Part shown: positions 37,189 through 49,397 of the stretch, piece by piece
Numbering within the stretch: position 1 is the first letter of the stretch
Layout: each line of letters begins with the position of its first letter
NCBI GenBank assembly: GCA_028532985.1
Contig: JANCIK010000004.1
Coordinates: forward strand, 2,976,001-3,040,000
Reading direction: 5' to 3'
DNA from: Stropharia rugosoannulata
Lineage: Eukaryota > Basidiomycota > Agaricomycetes > Agaricales > Strophariaceae
DNA: 64,000 nucleotides
Notes under the pieces: generated by a model
The model's database searches: none
The model's input: the letters and a program-made list of their open reading frames with translations, nothing else
What the model was told of the DNA's origin: nothing
Made by a program: the position numbers and the translations under genes

Positions 37189-39796
37189 TTATAGCGCATC
37201 GAAGTTGATATGGTGCGAAGCCCTGCGACGCTCCTGCTCGTCTTCCCTCTACACAACAAAGCATCAATGGTTATTCCGTCGCATTTGAATCAAGACTTAC
37301 CTTCTCACTCAGATGCAATACGAGCACAATGCCAGCAAGCATAAACATCGTCGCAACCACAGTCACAGTGACCCACGGGATCCATTCTCCCGGGCGCAAG
37401 AACAGCTCGCGCTTCCACTCCTCGCCTTCATCGGCAGATGGCAGGATAACAACCTTTGAGTTAGGAATGACACCCTCCATGTTGATATAGTGCTCCGCCG
37501 CATGCACTGTCGTGCCCACGAAAAGGTTTTCGATGTAGTTATTTGTGCGGCCCAGGCCGAAGAATGAGTATGGCGTCTGCAGGGATTGGTAGGATGTTTG
37601 CGGCAGCTGGCCGACTTGCGCAGCAGAGCGATGTCCAGCGGTGTCAAGAACAGTATACTTGTAGGTGGCGCCGGAGTAGCTTACACCGAAGGGCTGGAGA
37701 TATGTTAACATAGCATTCCGGAAAGGATCATAGCGAACTTACAAGGTAGCTAGAACCGTTGGGTGTAAAGCACCAGCCATTATTGCAAGCGCCATTTAAC
37801 ACTGCCCATATGAAATTAGTATAACTCATATCACAAGAAAGTGTAAACCGTTTACCTATGGCCTTGAGGAAGAATGCGTCGTAATAGAAGTTATTCTGAA
37901 CGAAGAGAAAGTTGCCTTCTCCGTCAGCACCAGTTCGTTGTACCATAACATCAAGTGTGCCCTAAAAGCATGATGAATACAAATTGACAGTAAGAGGCAA
38001 AGTCATGTACATCTTCGTCGAGATCTAGGAAAGTGAGCGACCGAGCATCTTTGATCGCTTCCAATGCTTTGACGCCTGTGTTAGCCACCATCCATCCTCG
38101 TCGACCCGCACCATTTTGCACACAGCCCGTAACGCCTTTGGCGCACGATACTGAGAAGACAAGGTTGGGAACTTGTGATTTGCCAGAGACGGAGATAGCG
38201 AGTAGGTCGGGGAACCCATCAAGGTTAGCGTCACCAAGTTTCAGGGGAACGGGCAATGGTGGGGTGAAACTAGTGTCCTGTACAAGCAGCGAGGGAGTAT
38301 CGGGAAACAATGACGAAACAGAGAATCTGAAGAATGCCTAAAAAGTTGAATTGAGCAGACATTACTTTAGCGCTGGATGCCTGGTTTCTTACGTCGTTAC
38401 TAGGGCTATCGTTCAGATTAAATTTAAAATTCGGGTCTGCAATACACAGATCCTCTGGCCGCCTACAAGTTCGGACGCCCTTTTTGATTCCAGATTCAGT
38501 TGTCGAGGTACACAGAGGCAGTTGCTGATTATAAGCGATGTTGATGTAACAGTCAGCTCCGACACCACTGCTCGAGACCGACGAGCAGGTAGGGAAGATG
38601 ATATCGATAGTTCCATCGCGATCTTTTTTAGGGTAAATGAGCGAAACGTGGGCACATTATTGGTGAACGTACCGATATCTGCAAAGCTGATGGCTTGTGT
38701 ACCAGCTGGCAAGGCTCCTTGTTGGGATAACGTGAAACCGTTATTCTTGCCATTAACCCAGATTTGATAAGTTTTCCCTCCCCGTCCATCGTCGCAAACC
38801 AAGAAGACATCTAAAGTCGTAGGGGGAGTAAGTTGTCATTATACAGGCTAATATGTGTGATATTTGAAGCACCTGCAAGACAGTCGCCGTCAAGGTCAAT
38901 CACGCCATTGCTATGCGGATTTGCTATTGAACATTGTGTCCCTTTGAAAGGGGCATTTTCTCTGAATGAAAGACGTGAGAACGTTAGCCAGGTACAGACG
39001 GTCTCCACATACAGTCTGAATAGAGTGGGGCTTGTAGCTGAACTGTTCCAAACATTCTGCCAGACTTGGAACGGCGAGGTTGAAGAGCCAGATGAGTCTG
39101 GGGTTATTCCCAGAAGGTCTATCTTCATATCACCATCGACGTCAAGAGGTAATGGTTGGGATGTTGTTGATGGGGGTAGTTTGAGGGGATTAGTTGTGTC
39201 TGTAGAACGGAACATAAATATCATCTCCCCTGAGTAACAGGAGCGCGTACCAAACCCATCTCCGACGAGAGAGGGATACAATGTCAAGTCAAGCTGATTG
39301 CTGCTCGTGCCTTTACTCATTACGAGGAGGTCCAATTTTCCCGAATGAGTGAAGTCTCCTGGTACCACATTATATATCTTGCCAGGATGTTTGAAGGAGT
39401 AGGAATCCGTAAATGTAAAGGACTCTAAGCCAACACAGTTAAGCAAGGATTCTTAATACATTTCTTAGACTTCGCACCATGCTTCCAATGATGAACAGAC
39501 AATGTCTGTTGGTCAGCGCCTAGAACGAGTACATCCAGTCTAATAACTGTTATTACACGGTCAGTTATATTAGTGGCTGTAACAGCGTACAGTTGGTCTC
39601 CATTGAAGTCTCCAAATGCGACAACCCTTCCGTCTCCACCTAGTCCGAGAGATCCTGCGTCAATTAACGAATTTCCATTGAAACGTTTGGGAGGAAACGG
39701 CCATATGGCTGCGGTCGACGGAATAAGACATGATGATACGAATAAAGCTGTCAGAGATACAGTTTTTAGGAGTAGGCCGGCCCTCTTGAGGGGCAT
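37189..39796 (-). CDS. FG-GAP repeat type I membrane protein (TIP/ITFG1-like)
   Basis: The start MPLKRAGLLLKTVSLTALFV is a signal peptide. It is followed by FG-GAP/beta-propeller-like repeats with Asp-rich Ca2+-type loops (FGDFNGDQLYAV, FADIGTF, LDVDGDMKIDLLG, LGDANLDGFPDLLAIS, FLDLDEDV). Near the C-terminus is a single membrane segment (VTVTVVATMFMLAGIVLVLH) and a short basic tail from the last exon, ending HHINFDAL. This matches the fungal homologues of animal T-cell immunomodulatory protein (ITFG1/TIP). At least nine short introns are likely and exon borders are approximate. The 5' end and upstream sequence were copied to 34425-34703. The gene is convergent with the spartin-like gene. Confidence 0.85.
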
Positions 39797-40110
39797 GATA
39801 GGCTGTCGAGCGCACTCTGCGCGTTGACGGTGGATAATACGTTGGAATGAGTTATGAATCGTGAGTGCTGCATTGTGGCGGCAACAGCCGCAGTACGATG
39901 TCACTGTTTGGCATGCTAGCAGGCAGAGTGGCTGTGCTATTGCTTTCTCTTTCCAAACGTCCACTGCAGCCGCTCAATGACAGTGGCTGGGAGGCATGTA
40001 TACACCGCTCCAACTTGTCATAATCTGCGTACACTGGGGCTTTATCTACAGTGATGTATGTCACTGTGGGATCTCGAAGCAATAGGAACTTTGGAAGTCT
40101 GGGTCACATG
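39684..40110 (+). repeat. Inverted duplicate, copy B (source-like copy over the FG-GAP 5' end)
   Basis: Contains the first codons of the FG-GAP gene (ATG at 39794-39796, minus) and its upstream region. It matches 34425-34703 in inverse orientation. It is the longer copy and contains functional sequence, so it is probably the source. Confidence 0.85.
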
Positions 40111-40694
40111 GATCTGCCTGTACGTCCCAGGTATGTCCGAACATCAGCAGCGTACGTTGATCATTTTCATAGACTTCTGGTAATCGACTTCTACAATTCA
40201 GCCTAAATATGCTTCTTCTCGTATACGAGTAGGATGGCTTTCTTTCTTTTGCAGACCCAATTCTCGAAGCCCGCCTACACTGTCTAGTGGAGTCTTCAGA
40301 CCGTCATGGATCAATCCCGGGCGCTCATATGTCATTCAGTAAGGACACAAAAACCGGATTCTGCAGTCTGCTACCATGCTCTTGATAATTTTGGATGAAA
40401 CTCAGAAGTCTACCATCGTTCTCCAGGGAGCTGTTACATCTACTGCACCATGACACCATTGAATACCGTTGTCCATGAATAACTGCCAAAAGCTGTATTC
40501 CCTCTGTTCCGATGACCTACTTTGTACCCCCCTGAGGCACTATACGGCTTCTTTTCCTGTTATTTATTCTGAAAGTCCAGAAGCAGCCGACCACCCATGA
40601 CCTGGTAGAAATCCATATTGAAATAATAATCCACTTGTAACGGACCATGGTCTGCGGATTTAAATTAATCCCTGTATCCTCTTTCCTTTTGCTC
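40111..40694. other. Intergenic region upstream of cerato-platanin 2
   Basis: About 580 bp with no gene. It belongs to the divergent interval between the FG-GAP gene and cerato-platanin 2. Confidence 0.4.
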
Positions 40695-40703
40695 GTATAA
40701 AAG
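40695..40703 (+). promoter_or_regulatory. TATA box of cerato-platanin 2
   Basis: GTATAAAAG lies 82 bp before the ATG at 40785. It is a canonical fungal TATA box, placed like that of paralogue 1. Confidence 0.7.
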
Positions 40704-40784
40704 GCGTTTTTACTCTGATTGATCATTGCACTCCAGACAAGCCATCTCTGCAGAGCAACTTAGTATCCTCATACCAAATTCATT

Positions 40785-41216
40785 ATGAAGCTCAGCGCCA
40801 TCTTTGCACCTCTTGCTCTCATCCCTTCGCTCTCCTACGCTGTCAGTGTCACTTTTGACACCGTATACGACAACAAGGATCAGTCCTTGGCCACCGTTGC
40901 ATGCTCCAACGGCAGCAACGGGCTCCTCACTCGCAACTTCACCACCTTCGGTTCCTTGCCGTCGTTCCCGTTCATTGGTGGTGCACCCGCGATCACTGGC
41001 TTCAACTCGCCCAACTGCGGCACTTGTTGGAATCTAACTTTCACTAATGGGCAAGGCGCGTCAACGAGCGTTTCTATCACGGCCATCGATGTTTCGACCC
41101 CCGACTTTAACATTGGGTTGACCGCCATGAACGCATTGACCGGAGGTCAAGCTGTACAAATTGGAAGGGCTCCCATCACTGCATCCCAGATCGCGGCCTC
41201 TCATTGTGGTCTCTGA
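40785..41216 (+). CDS. Cerato-platanin family secreted protein 2
   Basis: 143 residues, single exon. The signal peptide MKLSAIFAPLALIPSLSYA is followed by VSVTFDTVYDN, SLATVACSNG, NSPNCGTCWNLTFTNG, TAIDVSTPDFNIGLTAMNAL and a final HCGL. All four cysteines are present. Length, cysteines and most residues match the paralogue at 21094-21525, and the two point outward from each other about 19 kb apart. As in that family, it is expected in the secretome or cell wall. The strong TATA box suggests high or regulated expression. Confidence 0.96.
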   Translation: MKLSAIFAPLALIPSLSYAVSVTFDTVYDNKDQSLATVACSNGSNGLLTRNFTTFGSLPSFPFIGGAPAITGFNSPNCGTCWNLTFTNGQGASTSVSITAIDVSTPDFNIGLTAMNALTGGQAVQIGRAPITASQIAASHCGL

Positions 41217-42359
41217 TTCGTACAAATTGTATTGATACACAACTGACTTTCCTTGTATGATGGACGCACACATACTTCACGTACACTTGATTTTATACGT
41301 GTATCTGTAGCATTTGTATCTGCTCAACTGAAGCATTTTATTCAGCATCTTGTCACATGTGTACTGAGCTTTTCTCTGCTTTTTTGCAAGTCGCGCCGGT
41401 CGCGTAGTTACGTTCAATTTGACAGTCCCACGTGCAGTTGACGATGCGTGTCATCGCTTGGCTCCGGTTGGGCTCCGGAGTTCGTGCTTCGGAACAGTGA
41501 CTGTGAGACGACCTTTCCAGACTCACTCAGTCCTTTTGCCACCGACAAGTAGCAGTTGTAGCAGCCTTGTTGCGCTACATTTCATCTTTGCTCTGCCTGT
41601 CTACTTGAAATCTGCTCACTTGCTTTTCGATGATTCGGTGAGTTTTCGGCCTAAGAAAACCACAGTTGATTCCAATATACACAAGCAAACTCAACATGAC
41701 AGAACAATATATTTGATCTACCTGTCCATGATTCTAAAAACTTGTTAGGCCCTGACTCTAGTTCACTCGTGGGGAGGTTGCACAAGGTTGCACAGTCGCA
41801 CAGAGTCGCACGCCGTCAGCACTAGGATTCGCCAAGGAGACCACTTCTACTTGTAACCTCGCACAGTATCATATGCATTCCGCCAGAATACAGATCCCGA
41901 CAATCCCTATATCTAAAGGGATATACTTCTCCGCATGCAGGTACTACCTTGGGCGCTGTGTATGCCACTTTTCCTGTCTTCCCGGGTCACTCTACTGGCA
42001 CACGACGCCTAGGCCCTCGAGACCTGAGTCGTCACAAATTTGGCTAGTCTCGCTCACCGGCAGGTACCTTACAATAGCTTACAATGCAAGCTGCATCTAT
42101 ACATGATGAGTTTGATCCTTTTGATTATTGCAATTTCCCATACTACTGGGGCTACAGAAATTACAGGTTGATATTGTCCCAGAATGCATGAAAGATGCGC
42201 TTCAGACTCAAAACATTGTGATATTTGCCGCAGCCGGATTTCAAGCCTAGCCATGTGCTCGATTCGTGGTTCGCTGACAGGTTTCCTGCCACAGCCATAC
42301 TTCGCGAACGAAAAGGGTTCCTCTGTGAGATTAACCGAGAGTATGTGCCGGACACTTCA
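41217..42359. other. Intergenic region with short repeats
   Basis: About 1.1 kb with no gene. Near 41776-41816 are short adjacent repeats: AGGTTGCACA twice, then GTCGCAC(A/G) twice. Confidence 0.5.
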
Positions 42360-42365
42360 TATAAA
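42360..42365 (+). promoter_or_regulatory. TATA box of the GH3 gene
   Basis: TATAAA lies 51 bp before the chosen ATG at 42416 and supports that start. Confidence 0.5.
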
Positions 42366-42415
42366 GGCTCCTATGAAACTGTTAGCTACTCCACCTCATC
42401 CCTCTTGTCTTCGAG

Positions 42416-45400
42416 ATGATCCTCGTCTCGATTCTCCTCGTCAGTATCCTTCTATCCGGAGTCAATGGCTTCACCACTCGTAAGTATAGCTCCGTTTTAA
42501 CGTGTTCGGCTTGCACATACTTTGCGACTCAGGCTCTTGGGATGATGCTTATGCGCTGGCCACCAGCGCGGTCGGGCAGATGACCATCGACGAGAAGCTC
42601 GGAATCGTCATCGGCACTGGGCAGCTTAACTCAGCGCGTGAGTCTCCAGTCGTGTGAACCCAAAGAAGCTAGCTAGATGTTGATTAGGGCGCTGTGTGGG
42701 CGACACTGTTGCGGTTGAGCGCCTAGGAATACCATCCATATGCTTTCAGGACGGTCCAGCAGGTCTGCGTTTAGTGAGGAATGTGACTGGCTTCCCTACT
42801 GGAATCAACACCGCGTCGACCTTCAGTCGCCGGCTCATGCGCGCAAAAGGGGTAGCTATGGGCGAAGAGTGGCGCGGAAAGGGGGCCCAGTGAGTACTAT
42901 CCTCGTCTTCTACGCTTTACTCGACGCGCTCAATTAAACTGACTTTGTCCAGCGTATATTTAGGACCAGCTGTTGACATTGTGCGTCAACCGCTTTCCTA
43001 ATTTAAACATATGTAACCCAGTTGACCGCCCTTATTATTTTTAAATGTATAGATGCGAAACCCGAAAGCAGGGCGCGCTTGGGAAAGGCACTTATCTATT
43101 CCTGTCGTTTGCCTTGGCCTTCGCTAACTGATCCACGGTACAGCTTCGGTCCTGATCCATACCTTAACGGTGAGGCAGCGTACGAAACGGTCATCGGTGT
43201 GCAGAGCGTGGGTGTGCAGGCCTGCACGAAGCATTTGCTATCCAACAACCAAGAACACTGGCGTTATGGACTCAGCGCTAATCTCGACGACCGCACTATG
43301 CACGAAATGTATTTCTATCCGTTCTTAAGGAGCATCGAGGTGGGTCAAGAGGGATTTCATTACAGGAGGGCTTCACTAATTCATTGCTTTTCCAGGCCAA
43401 TGTATCTTCGGTTATGTGCGCATATAACAGATTCAATGACACATCCTCTTGCCACAACGCGAATTTGATCGGGGATAATGGTATACTGCGGAAGAGTGGC
43501 TTCAAAGGTCCGTAACTATGCTATTATCGAATATAACTCATGAAAGCTAAAATACGGTATTTCTAGGCTACGTTGTGAGTGACTGGGGTGCTACGCATGA
43601 TTCGGCTGCCGATAATGCCAATGCGGGTTTGGATATGGAACAACCAGGAGACTACATCGTTATCGGTAAGACCAGAACAGGCCATGGTATCAGACGTGGT
43701 CCTTACACATTTCAGGTGGTGGCGTCTTCTTTTTAGGGAGGCTCAAGAGTGCTGTCAATAGCGGTGCTGTCACCACAGATAGGCTAAACCAAATGGTATC
43801 GAGGATCCTGGCTTCCTGGTATCGCCTTGGACAAGATTCAGTGAGCTTATTACCTCCTCTGCACGTCGCATGATTGATGACACCCTTTTCTTTAAGGGTT
43901 ATCCCCCTACTAACTTTGACGCACAAAAGAAAGATGGCTCTGGTCCTCGCAATCTCGGGGTAAACGTGCGATCTGACGCGCACACTGCCCTCGTTCGAGA
44001 AATCGCAGCAGCATCCGCAGTTCTGCTAAAGAATAACAGGACCGTCGATACTTCAGGAACAACCATACGTGGGCTACCTGCAAGTAAGGGTGCTGCTAAA
44101 TCTGTCGCGATTATCGGTAAAGATGCGTTGTTGCCGAATTTAAATTGCGGGGACCTAAATGAGTGCAATGACGGCACTATGTCTGTTGGGTATGCCAGTC
44201 GAGTCTCTCCTTTAAGTAAGCGCCTGCTGATCGGGGACCTGTAGGTGGGGTTCGGGATCAAACTCACTGGAGTTCCTAGTACCTCCTATTGACGCCCTTA
44301 ATTCTTTTATTGGAAACTCAGCAACGATCACAACCTCTTTATCAAATGACCTTGTTGCGGGTGCAAATGCTGCCAAAGGCAAAGACATGTGCATTGTCTT
44401 TGCGAACGCGTAAGCGTATCTTTACTTTTTTACTTGGACTTATATTAATATTAAATATAATTTTCTACAGTATGAGCGGCGAGCTAGGCCCTTACGATGT
44501 CGTGGAGGGAAACATGGGCGACAGAAATGACCTTGCCCTTTGGTGGAAGGGTGGCAGCCTCATCGAAGGTGTCGCTGCGCAGTGTAACAATACGATCGCA
44601 GTTGTCCACTCCGTCGGCCCAGTTTCTCTCACCTGGAGCAACCACCCTAACATCACCGGTATCTTCTATGCTGGTGCGCCAGGTGAACAAACAGGACCCG
44701 CGATTGTCGATGTTATATACGGGTTGTACAATCCAAGCGGAAGGCTACCCTTCTCAATTGCCGATGTAAGTCATTAAAGCTTTATCGGTTGCTAGTGTTT
44801 ATTAAATTTTATGCAGGATGAAAGTGCATATGGAACTTCTATTGTGTATAACAGTCTCGGCTTCCCTGATGTACGAGTCCACTATTTGGTCATTAGGTTT
44901 TCCGAGGAGGAACTGATTGCAATATAGATTGACTACACAGAAAAGCTTCTCCTCGACTACCGCTACATGGATAGCAAAAATATCACACCGCGTTTCGAAT
45001 TCGGATTTGGACTGTCATATACCACCTTCGCGTACTCACTGTTGTCGGTCACCAGCTCAAGTTCGGGGTCGCATACTGTTACATTCCAAGTACAGAATAG
45101 CGGCTCGCTTTCTGGGACAGAGAAGCCACAATTGTATCTCGCATATCCAGCATCGGCAGGAGAACCCAAGAGGGTTTTAAGAGGGTTCGAGGAGGTTGTG
45201 TTGGACGCTGGTACTAGTCAACAGGTCTCTCTTACCTTGGACAAGAGAGCGCTGAGGTAAGTTCAAATCTTATCCGTCCTCACAGTAACCTAACCATTAT
45301 AAACTAGTGTATGGGACACACCTAGCCAAAGCTACGTTGCGGTTTCCGGAACATTCACTGTCTTCGTTGGCGCATCTATCAACGATGTCAGGCTTACTGG

Positions 45401-45416
45401 TACGATTGTAGTATAA
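42416..45416 (+). CDS. Secreted GH3 family beta-glucosidase
   Basis: Hydrolyses beta-glucosides such as cellobiose, as used in cellulose breakdown. The start MILVSILLVSILLSGVNGF is a signal peptide. Family landmarks in order: IPSICFQDGPAGLRL, FGPDPYLNGEAAYETVIGVQ, ACTKHLLSNNQEHWRYGLSA, and the nucleophile motif VVSDWGATHDSAADNANAGL. The second domain follows (EIAAASAVLLKNNRTVD, VAIIGKDA, YAGAPGEQTGPAIVDVIYGL), then FGFGLSYTTFAYS and a fibronectin-III-like end (VLRGFEEVVLDAGTSQQVSL). About a dozen short introns interrupt the gene. Length and order are complete. It could also be a cell-wall glucan beta-glucosidase; substrate specificity cannot be read. Confidence 0.92.
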
Positions 45417-46422
45417 GTGCGTGCTCCTCTACAAACTCGAGTAGTTCCTATACTCTTTAGCCTTCACTTAATCATGTTTGTGCTTAGTGTACACTGTAAA
45501 CCGTTGAACGTAATTCATTTTTCCAACGATCCTCTTCGTCCAGGCAGAAAATATTGAGCAGGGTAAGGTTATTCATAGGATAAGACGAGAGCGCTTCGGC
45601 ACCACGGGCAAAAGCGAGGTGATATCCAAGCAGTCTCTCGGAATCACAGGAACGGAAGCACACAAAGCTCGGAGTACGAGTTTTGTGGGGGCGCTGGCAT
45701 GAAGCGTGCCGAGGCGTGGGGAAGCGGCCTGCGGCGGCAGCCGATCAGAGGATCGAGCGCGCGCCCGCAGACGAAACCGACGCCTGGAAGCCGATGGCGC
45801 GCAAACGGAAGCCAGCGCCTGAGCGCATGGGGACCAGGGAGACGCGTTCCGAAGCCGCGTGCCCGCCTGGCCGCACCACACACTGAAAGAAAAGAGGAGA
45901 GGGCGGGTGGGTGAGAAAAGAACGAGGCACTCGAGCACGGGGAGGGCCTCGTGGAGGGAGAGAGAGAACGTTCTCTCTTTCCTGCACGAGAGGAAGCGCT
46001 GCTGTAGTGCGTTGTTTGCGCACTGACAGTGCGCTTCTCCGGGCCCTCAACCTGCGCTCCTCGTCCCATCCTCAGATCAGGCCCACGCGCCTGATCGCGG
46101 ATTACGACATCATATTTTTTGTTCACACGGGCTCGACATTGCAAATATGCTCGGTTGCGTCGGTTGCTTTCGGTTCTTTTCACCAGCCTGCTCGAGCTCG
46201 TCGACAACTTCGTAATTTTGATTGCAGCATATACCATGTTAACCGACCTTAACGGCGATCCCTCATTAGCACCTAGCATTTAAAACATGGACACGGCGAG
46301 CTTCTGCGCTACACGACAGTTCGTATTGCAGAAGCAAGCGTGAACCTTCTACCTCTTCCGTTCCCAAAGGTTCTCTAAAACTGTTCATACGTTCTCATTA
46401 TGACTAAGTCAGAGGCCAGGGG
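45417..46422. other. Intergenic region, partly GC-rich
   Basis: About 1 kb upstream of the MDR gene. 45690-46090 is GC-rich and carries overlapping frames on both strands without conserved content. It contains the 18-bp palindrome at 45961-45978. Confidence 0.5.
45961..45978. promoter_or_regulatory. 18-bp perfect palindrome, heat-shock-element-like
   Basis: AGAGAGAACGTTCTCTCT reads the same on both strands. Its core GAACGTTC has inverted GAA/TTC units, as in heat shock elements or other dimeric factor sites. It lies about 520 bp before the MDR oxidoreductase ATG. Confidence 0.45.
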
Positions 46423-46430
46423 TATAAATA
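46423..46430 (+). promoter_or_regulatory. TATA box of the MDR oxidoreductase gene
   Basis: TATAAATA lies 67 bp before the ATG at 46497. Confidence 0.6.
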
Positions 46431-46496
46431 CGATTGCAGACATGATCGTTCGCCATTCAGATTTGTTCCCACTTCGACCTCCCAGATAACGACTAC

Positions 46497-47750
46497 ATGG
46501 CACCGACAACGCAGAAAGCTCTCTTCTTGACCGAGAAGTTTGGTAGCTTGGTCATCCGTGAAATCCCAGTCCCCAAGCCGGCCCCTGGGGAGGTTTTGAT
46601 CAAGATAAAGGCTACGTCGCTGAATCCTGTCGACTGGAAGATTCAGAAATACGGTATCTTCTTGGAGGAGTTCCCAGCCATTCTTGGGACAGATGTGGCC
46701 GGAGAGATCGTGGAGCTAGGAGAGGGCGTGACTAACTTCAAGATAGGCGATCAAGTGTATGTTTACTTTCGCCCTACATGCAAGGGTCCAGGACTGACGA
46801 AATAACATTTTTAGGTTTACTCAAGGCCAATTTGTCAACGAAAAGGCCAGCTTCCAGCAGTATGCATTGGCGCTAGCGTCCACCCTCGCAAGAGTATTTT
46901 GATCCCATTATTCATCCATCACATCTCTGAAATTTCATTTTAAGGTTCCATCTAATAGCAATTATGATGAAGTTTCTACCTTCCCAGTCGGTATCAACGT
47001 AGTCTACGTTGGCCTGTACAACGAGCATCCTTACGGACTAGGATTTACTCCCCCAACCTCTCCTGAAACTCAAGGGATATACGCCGGTACGCCGATAGTC
47101 ATCCTCGGTGGAGCAAGCTCTGTCGGCCAGAATAGTGAGTGTTTCTGCTGTCTTATGCTTCCTGCACATAGTAATGACCAATATCTGTGCAGCCATTCAA
47201 CTCGCAAAGATCTCAGGATTTTCGCCGATCATCACCACTGCTTCTCTCAAAAATGCGGATTATCTGAAATCTATCGGAGCCACTGTTGTCCTTGACCGTA
47301 ATCTGTCTACATCTGAATTGTCCAGCGAAATTTCAAAGATAACGACAACACCTATCAAGACAGTTTTCGATACTATCTCTTCCGACAGCACCCAAAAGAC
47401 TGGGCTTGATCTTCTTGCTCCTGGTGGCAAATTAGTGGTTGTCCTTCCGGCGGCGGCGGAACCTACGGAAGACAAGACTGTCGTAGTTTCCATGGGCGTT
47501 CTGAGGTACCCTCAAAACATTGAACTCCTGGAGAAATTCTATCAAGACTTGATTTCCGATTTCATTGAAAAGGGTTGGCTCAAGGTGTGTTGGCTCTTTT
47601 GTGCGGAAAACGTAATCTAATAGACGACAGCCCAATGCAGTTGAAGTACTCCCCAACGGGTTGGCAGCAATTCCGGAAGGTCTAGAGAAGATGCAGTCGG
47701 ACAACTTTTCTAAGTTGAAGTTAGTCGTCCACCCCGAGGAAACTCCTTAG
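46497..47750 (+). CDS. MDR-family oxidoreductase (GroES/enoyl-reductase-like)
   Basis: NAD(P)H-dependent medium-chain dehydrogenase/reductase. The N-terminal GroES-like domain is clear: KALFLTEKFGSLVIREIPVP, GEVLIKIKATSLNPVDWKIQ, ILGTDVAGEIVELGEGV. The Rossmann nucleotide-binding region is TPIVILGGASSVGQ followed by IQLAKISGFSPIITTASL. The C-terminal half ends KLVVHPEETP. No zinc-ligand Cys pattern is seen, so it resembles zinc-independent quinone/enoyl reductases. Four introns, at about 46759-46814, 46895-46944, 47135-47192 and 47585-47630. Length is about 345 residues. The substrate is unknown. A single-gene setting argues against a biosynthetic cluster. Confidence 0.88.
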
Positions 47751-48421
47751 AATAGTACACAGAATTTAGCAGGCATCTGGTGTTCGCGTATGCTTTTAAG
47801 GAAATATACTGTTGGATTTCTACTAGGATATGCAGAGATTAGATATCTTGGACGAGACGATGTGTGTTCAACTTGAAAGTATGTACAACTAAGTATCGAA
47901 GTTGCGATCGTTAATTTCAACAAGCAACAAAATTTATACGGTATATGTATACAGTTCATATGTTCTAGTACACGTATTATTACTAGTACAGGTCCCAGGA
48001 GCTTGGGGCAAAAAAGCAAGCAAAAGGTTTGTGGGCACCGCGAACCACTGCGCGGCAACGGCTGAGCGCTGATCTACCTAAGACTAACTCGGCGAGTCCA
48101 GCAGGTTGCGGAATTGCTTCCCTGGCCTGACAAGGACAGATTATTCTAAGCTCAAATCACCCCTTGCGGAGCGAGGAACTGTAGAAACCAAGTTTTCTGG
48201 AGGGCGCAATCTCGAACTTGCGCGCTGATGGCTTTAGTCGCTGACATAAGGCACCCACATTCCCGGTTTGCGGCCGTTACAACCGTTTCGCCATAGGACT
48301 TTGTTAAATATTACGGATGCATAGGCCCACATACCGACATAGCGCCACCAATTAAATACTGCCTTGAAGCTGCACTGCTTGTGGCTCTGACGTCCCTGGA
48401 AGCTCCTTCCGTCCTCCCGTC
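47751..48421. other. Intergenic region, no gene seen
   Basis: 671 bp between the MDR gene and the membrane-protein gene. No motif or coding signal recognised. Confidence 0.4.
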
Positions 48422-49397
48422 ATGTCATTCGTATTGCAGTCGTTCATAGACGTATTTCGCTATTCCCTCTCCCCAATTGCGCCTTTTACGTGGTTCGGAT
48501 GGAGTATCAGTACACTGGATGTCGTCGCCACTGTGCGCCTTTGCGTCGTGCTCCGCCAGATTCGCGAAATATCCTTGAAGAAGCATGTAGCGGCTAAAGG
48601 CACCGGTCAGATTGAAGATACCTCTTTTGCTAAGAAAGCGGCGGCGACTCTGCTGGTCGTATACGGTGGAGAGGCAGTAGTGGGTGCGTGTCAATATCAA
48701 TGAGCCATCGTATTCCCGTCTAATAACTTTTTAGCCCCTTTGTTGGGCACTCCGCCGTCTTTCATGCTCTCGGGCGTCATTCCAGGTCTCTACACAGTCA
48801 TTCAAGCTCTTGTAGAATATCTGCCTTCGGTACCTGAGCCTTCTGCCTCCACAGAAATGCCTCTTGCTATTCTGGACGGCTTTACTCGCGCATACCTTCT
48901 ATGTAATCTTATCCCACCTGCGGTCACGACTAATTCCTCCCCACTAATTTCGGCGTCACCGTGGACTTTATTAGTCTCATCTTTAGTAGGCTTATTTTCA
49001 ATCTGTATGTGCTGTAAATGGATCTAACCCCACGTTTCTCTAGGTCGTGGCAAATGGAGGGTTCTTCATGACCAATCTATTCTCCTTTTTTAACCCCACG
49101 CCTCTATCCGTTCAGACTCCCCCCGAGTTACAAGCCTATGGGTGGACTACTACTGACCTTTGGTGTGCGCCCACCATTACTGGGCTATATGCTCTCCTTA
49201 CGCACGCTCAACCATTCTGGGCCGAGTTACACACGCTGCTCTCACAAGTACTAGGCTCTACGTCTTTAGACACGCCTGTTAAGCCATTAGACCCGGAAAC
49301 AGCTAGAGCAGTTTGTGCTCTACTTTTGTCCGGGGCGTTTGTAACGCGCGCTCGCAAGAATTTTGCAGCCGTAGACACTAAGAAGGATGGTGCGTAA
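48422..49397 (+). CDS. Unrecognised multi-pass membrane protein
   Basis: Three exons, about 48422-48685, 48735-48987 and 49046-49397, splice in frame to about 290 residues. Hydrophobic stretches include the region around PFTWFGWSISTLDVV, AAATLLVVYGGEAVVAPLLG, SFMLSGVIPGLYTVIQALVE, PWTLLVSSLVVVANGGFFMT and the helix around CALLLSGAFV. A charged loop (RQIREISLKKHVAAKGTG) lies between the first two. There is no signal peptide and no known catalytic motif. The layout vaguely recalls small intracellular channel proteins, but I cannot assign a family. The clean frame and conserved-looking splice sites make it a real gene. Confidence 0.7.

Noticed and set aside
45644..46279. 211-codon minus-strand frame in a GC-rich intergenic stretch
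   Set aside because: Overlapping frames on both strands, composition looks random, no motif or splice pattern.
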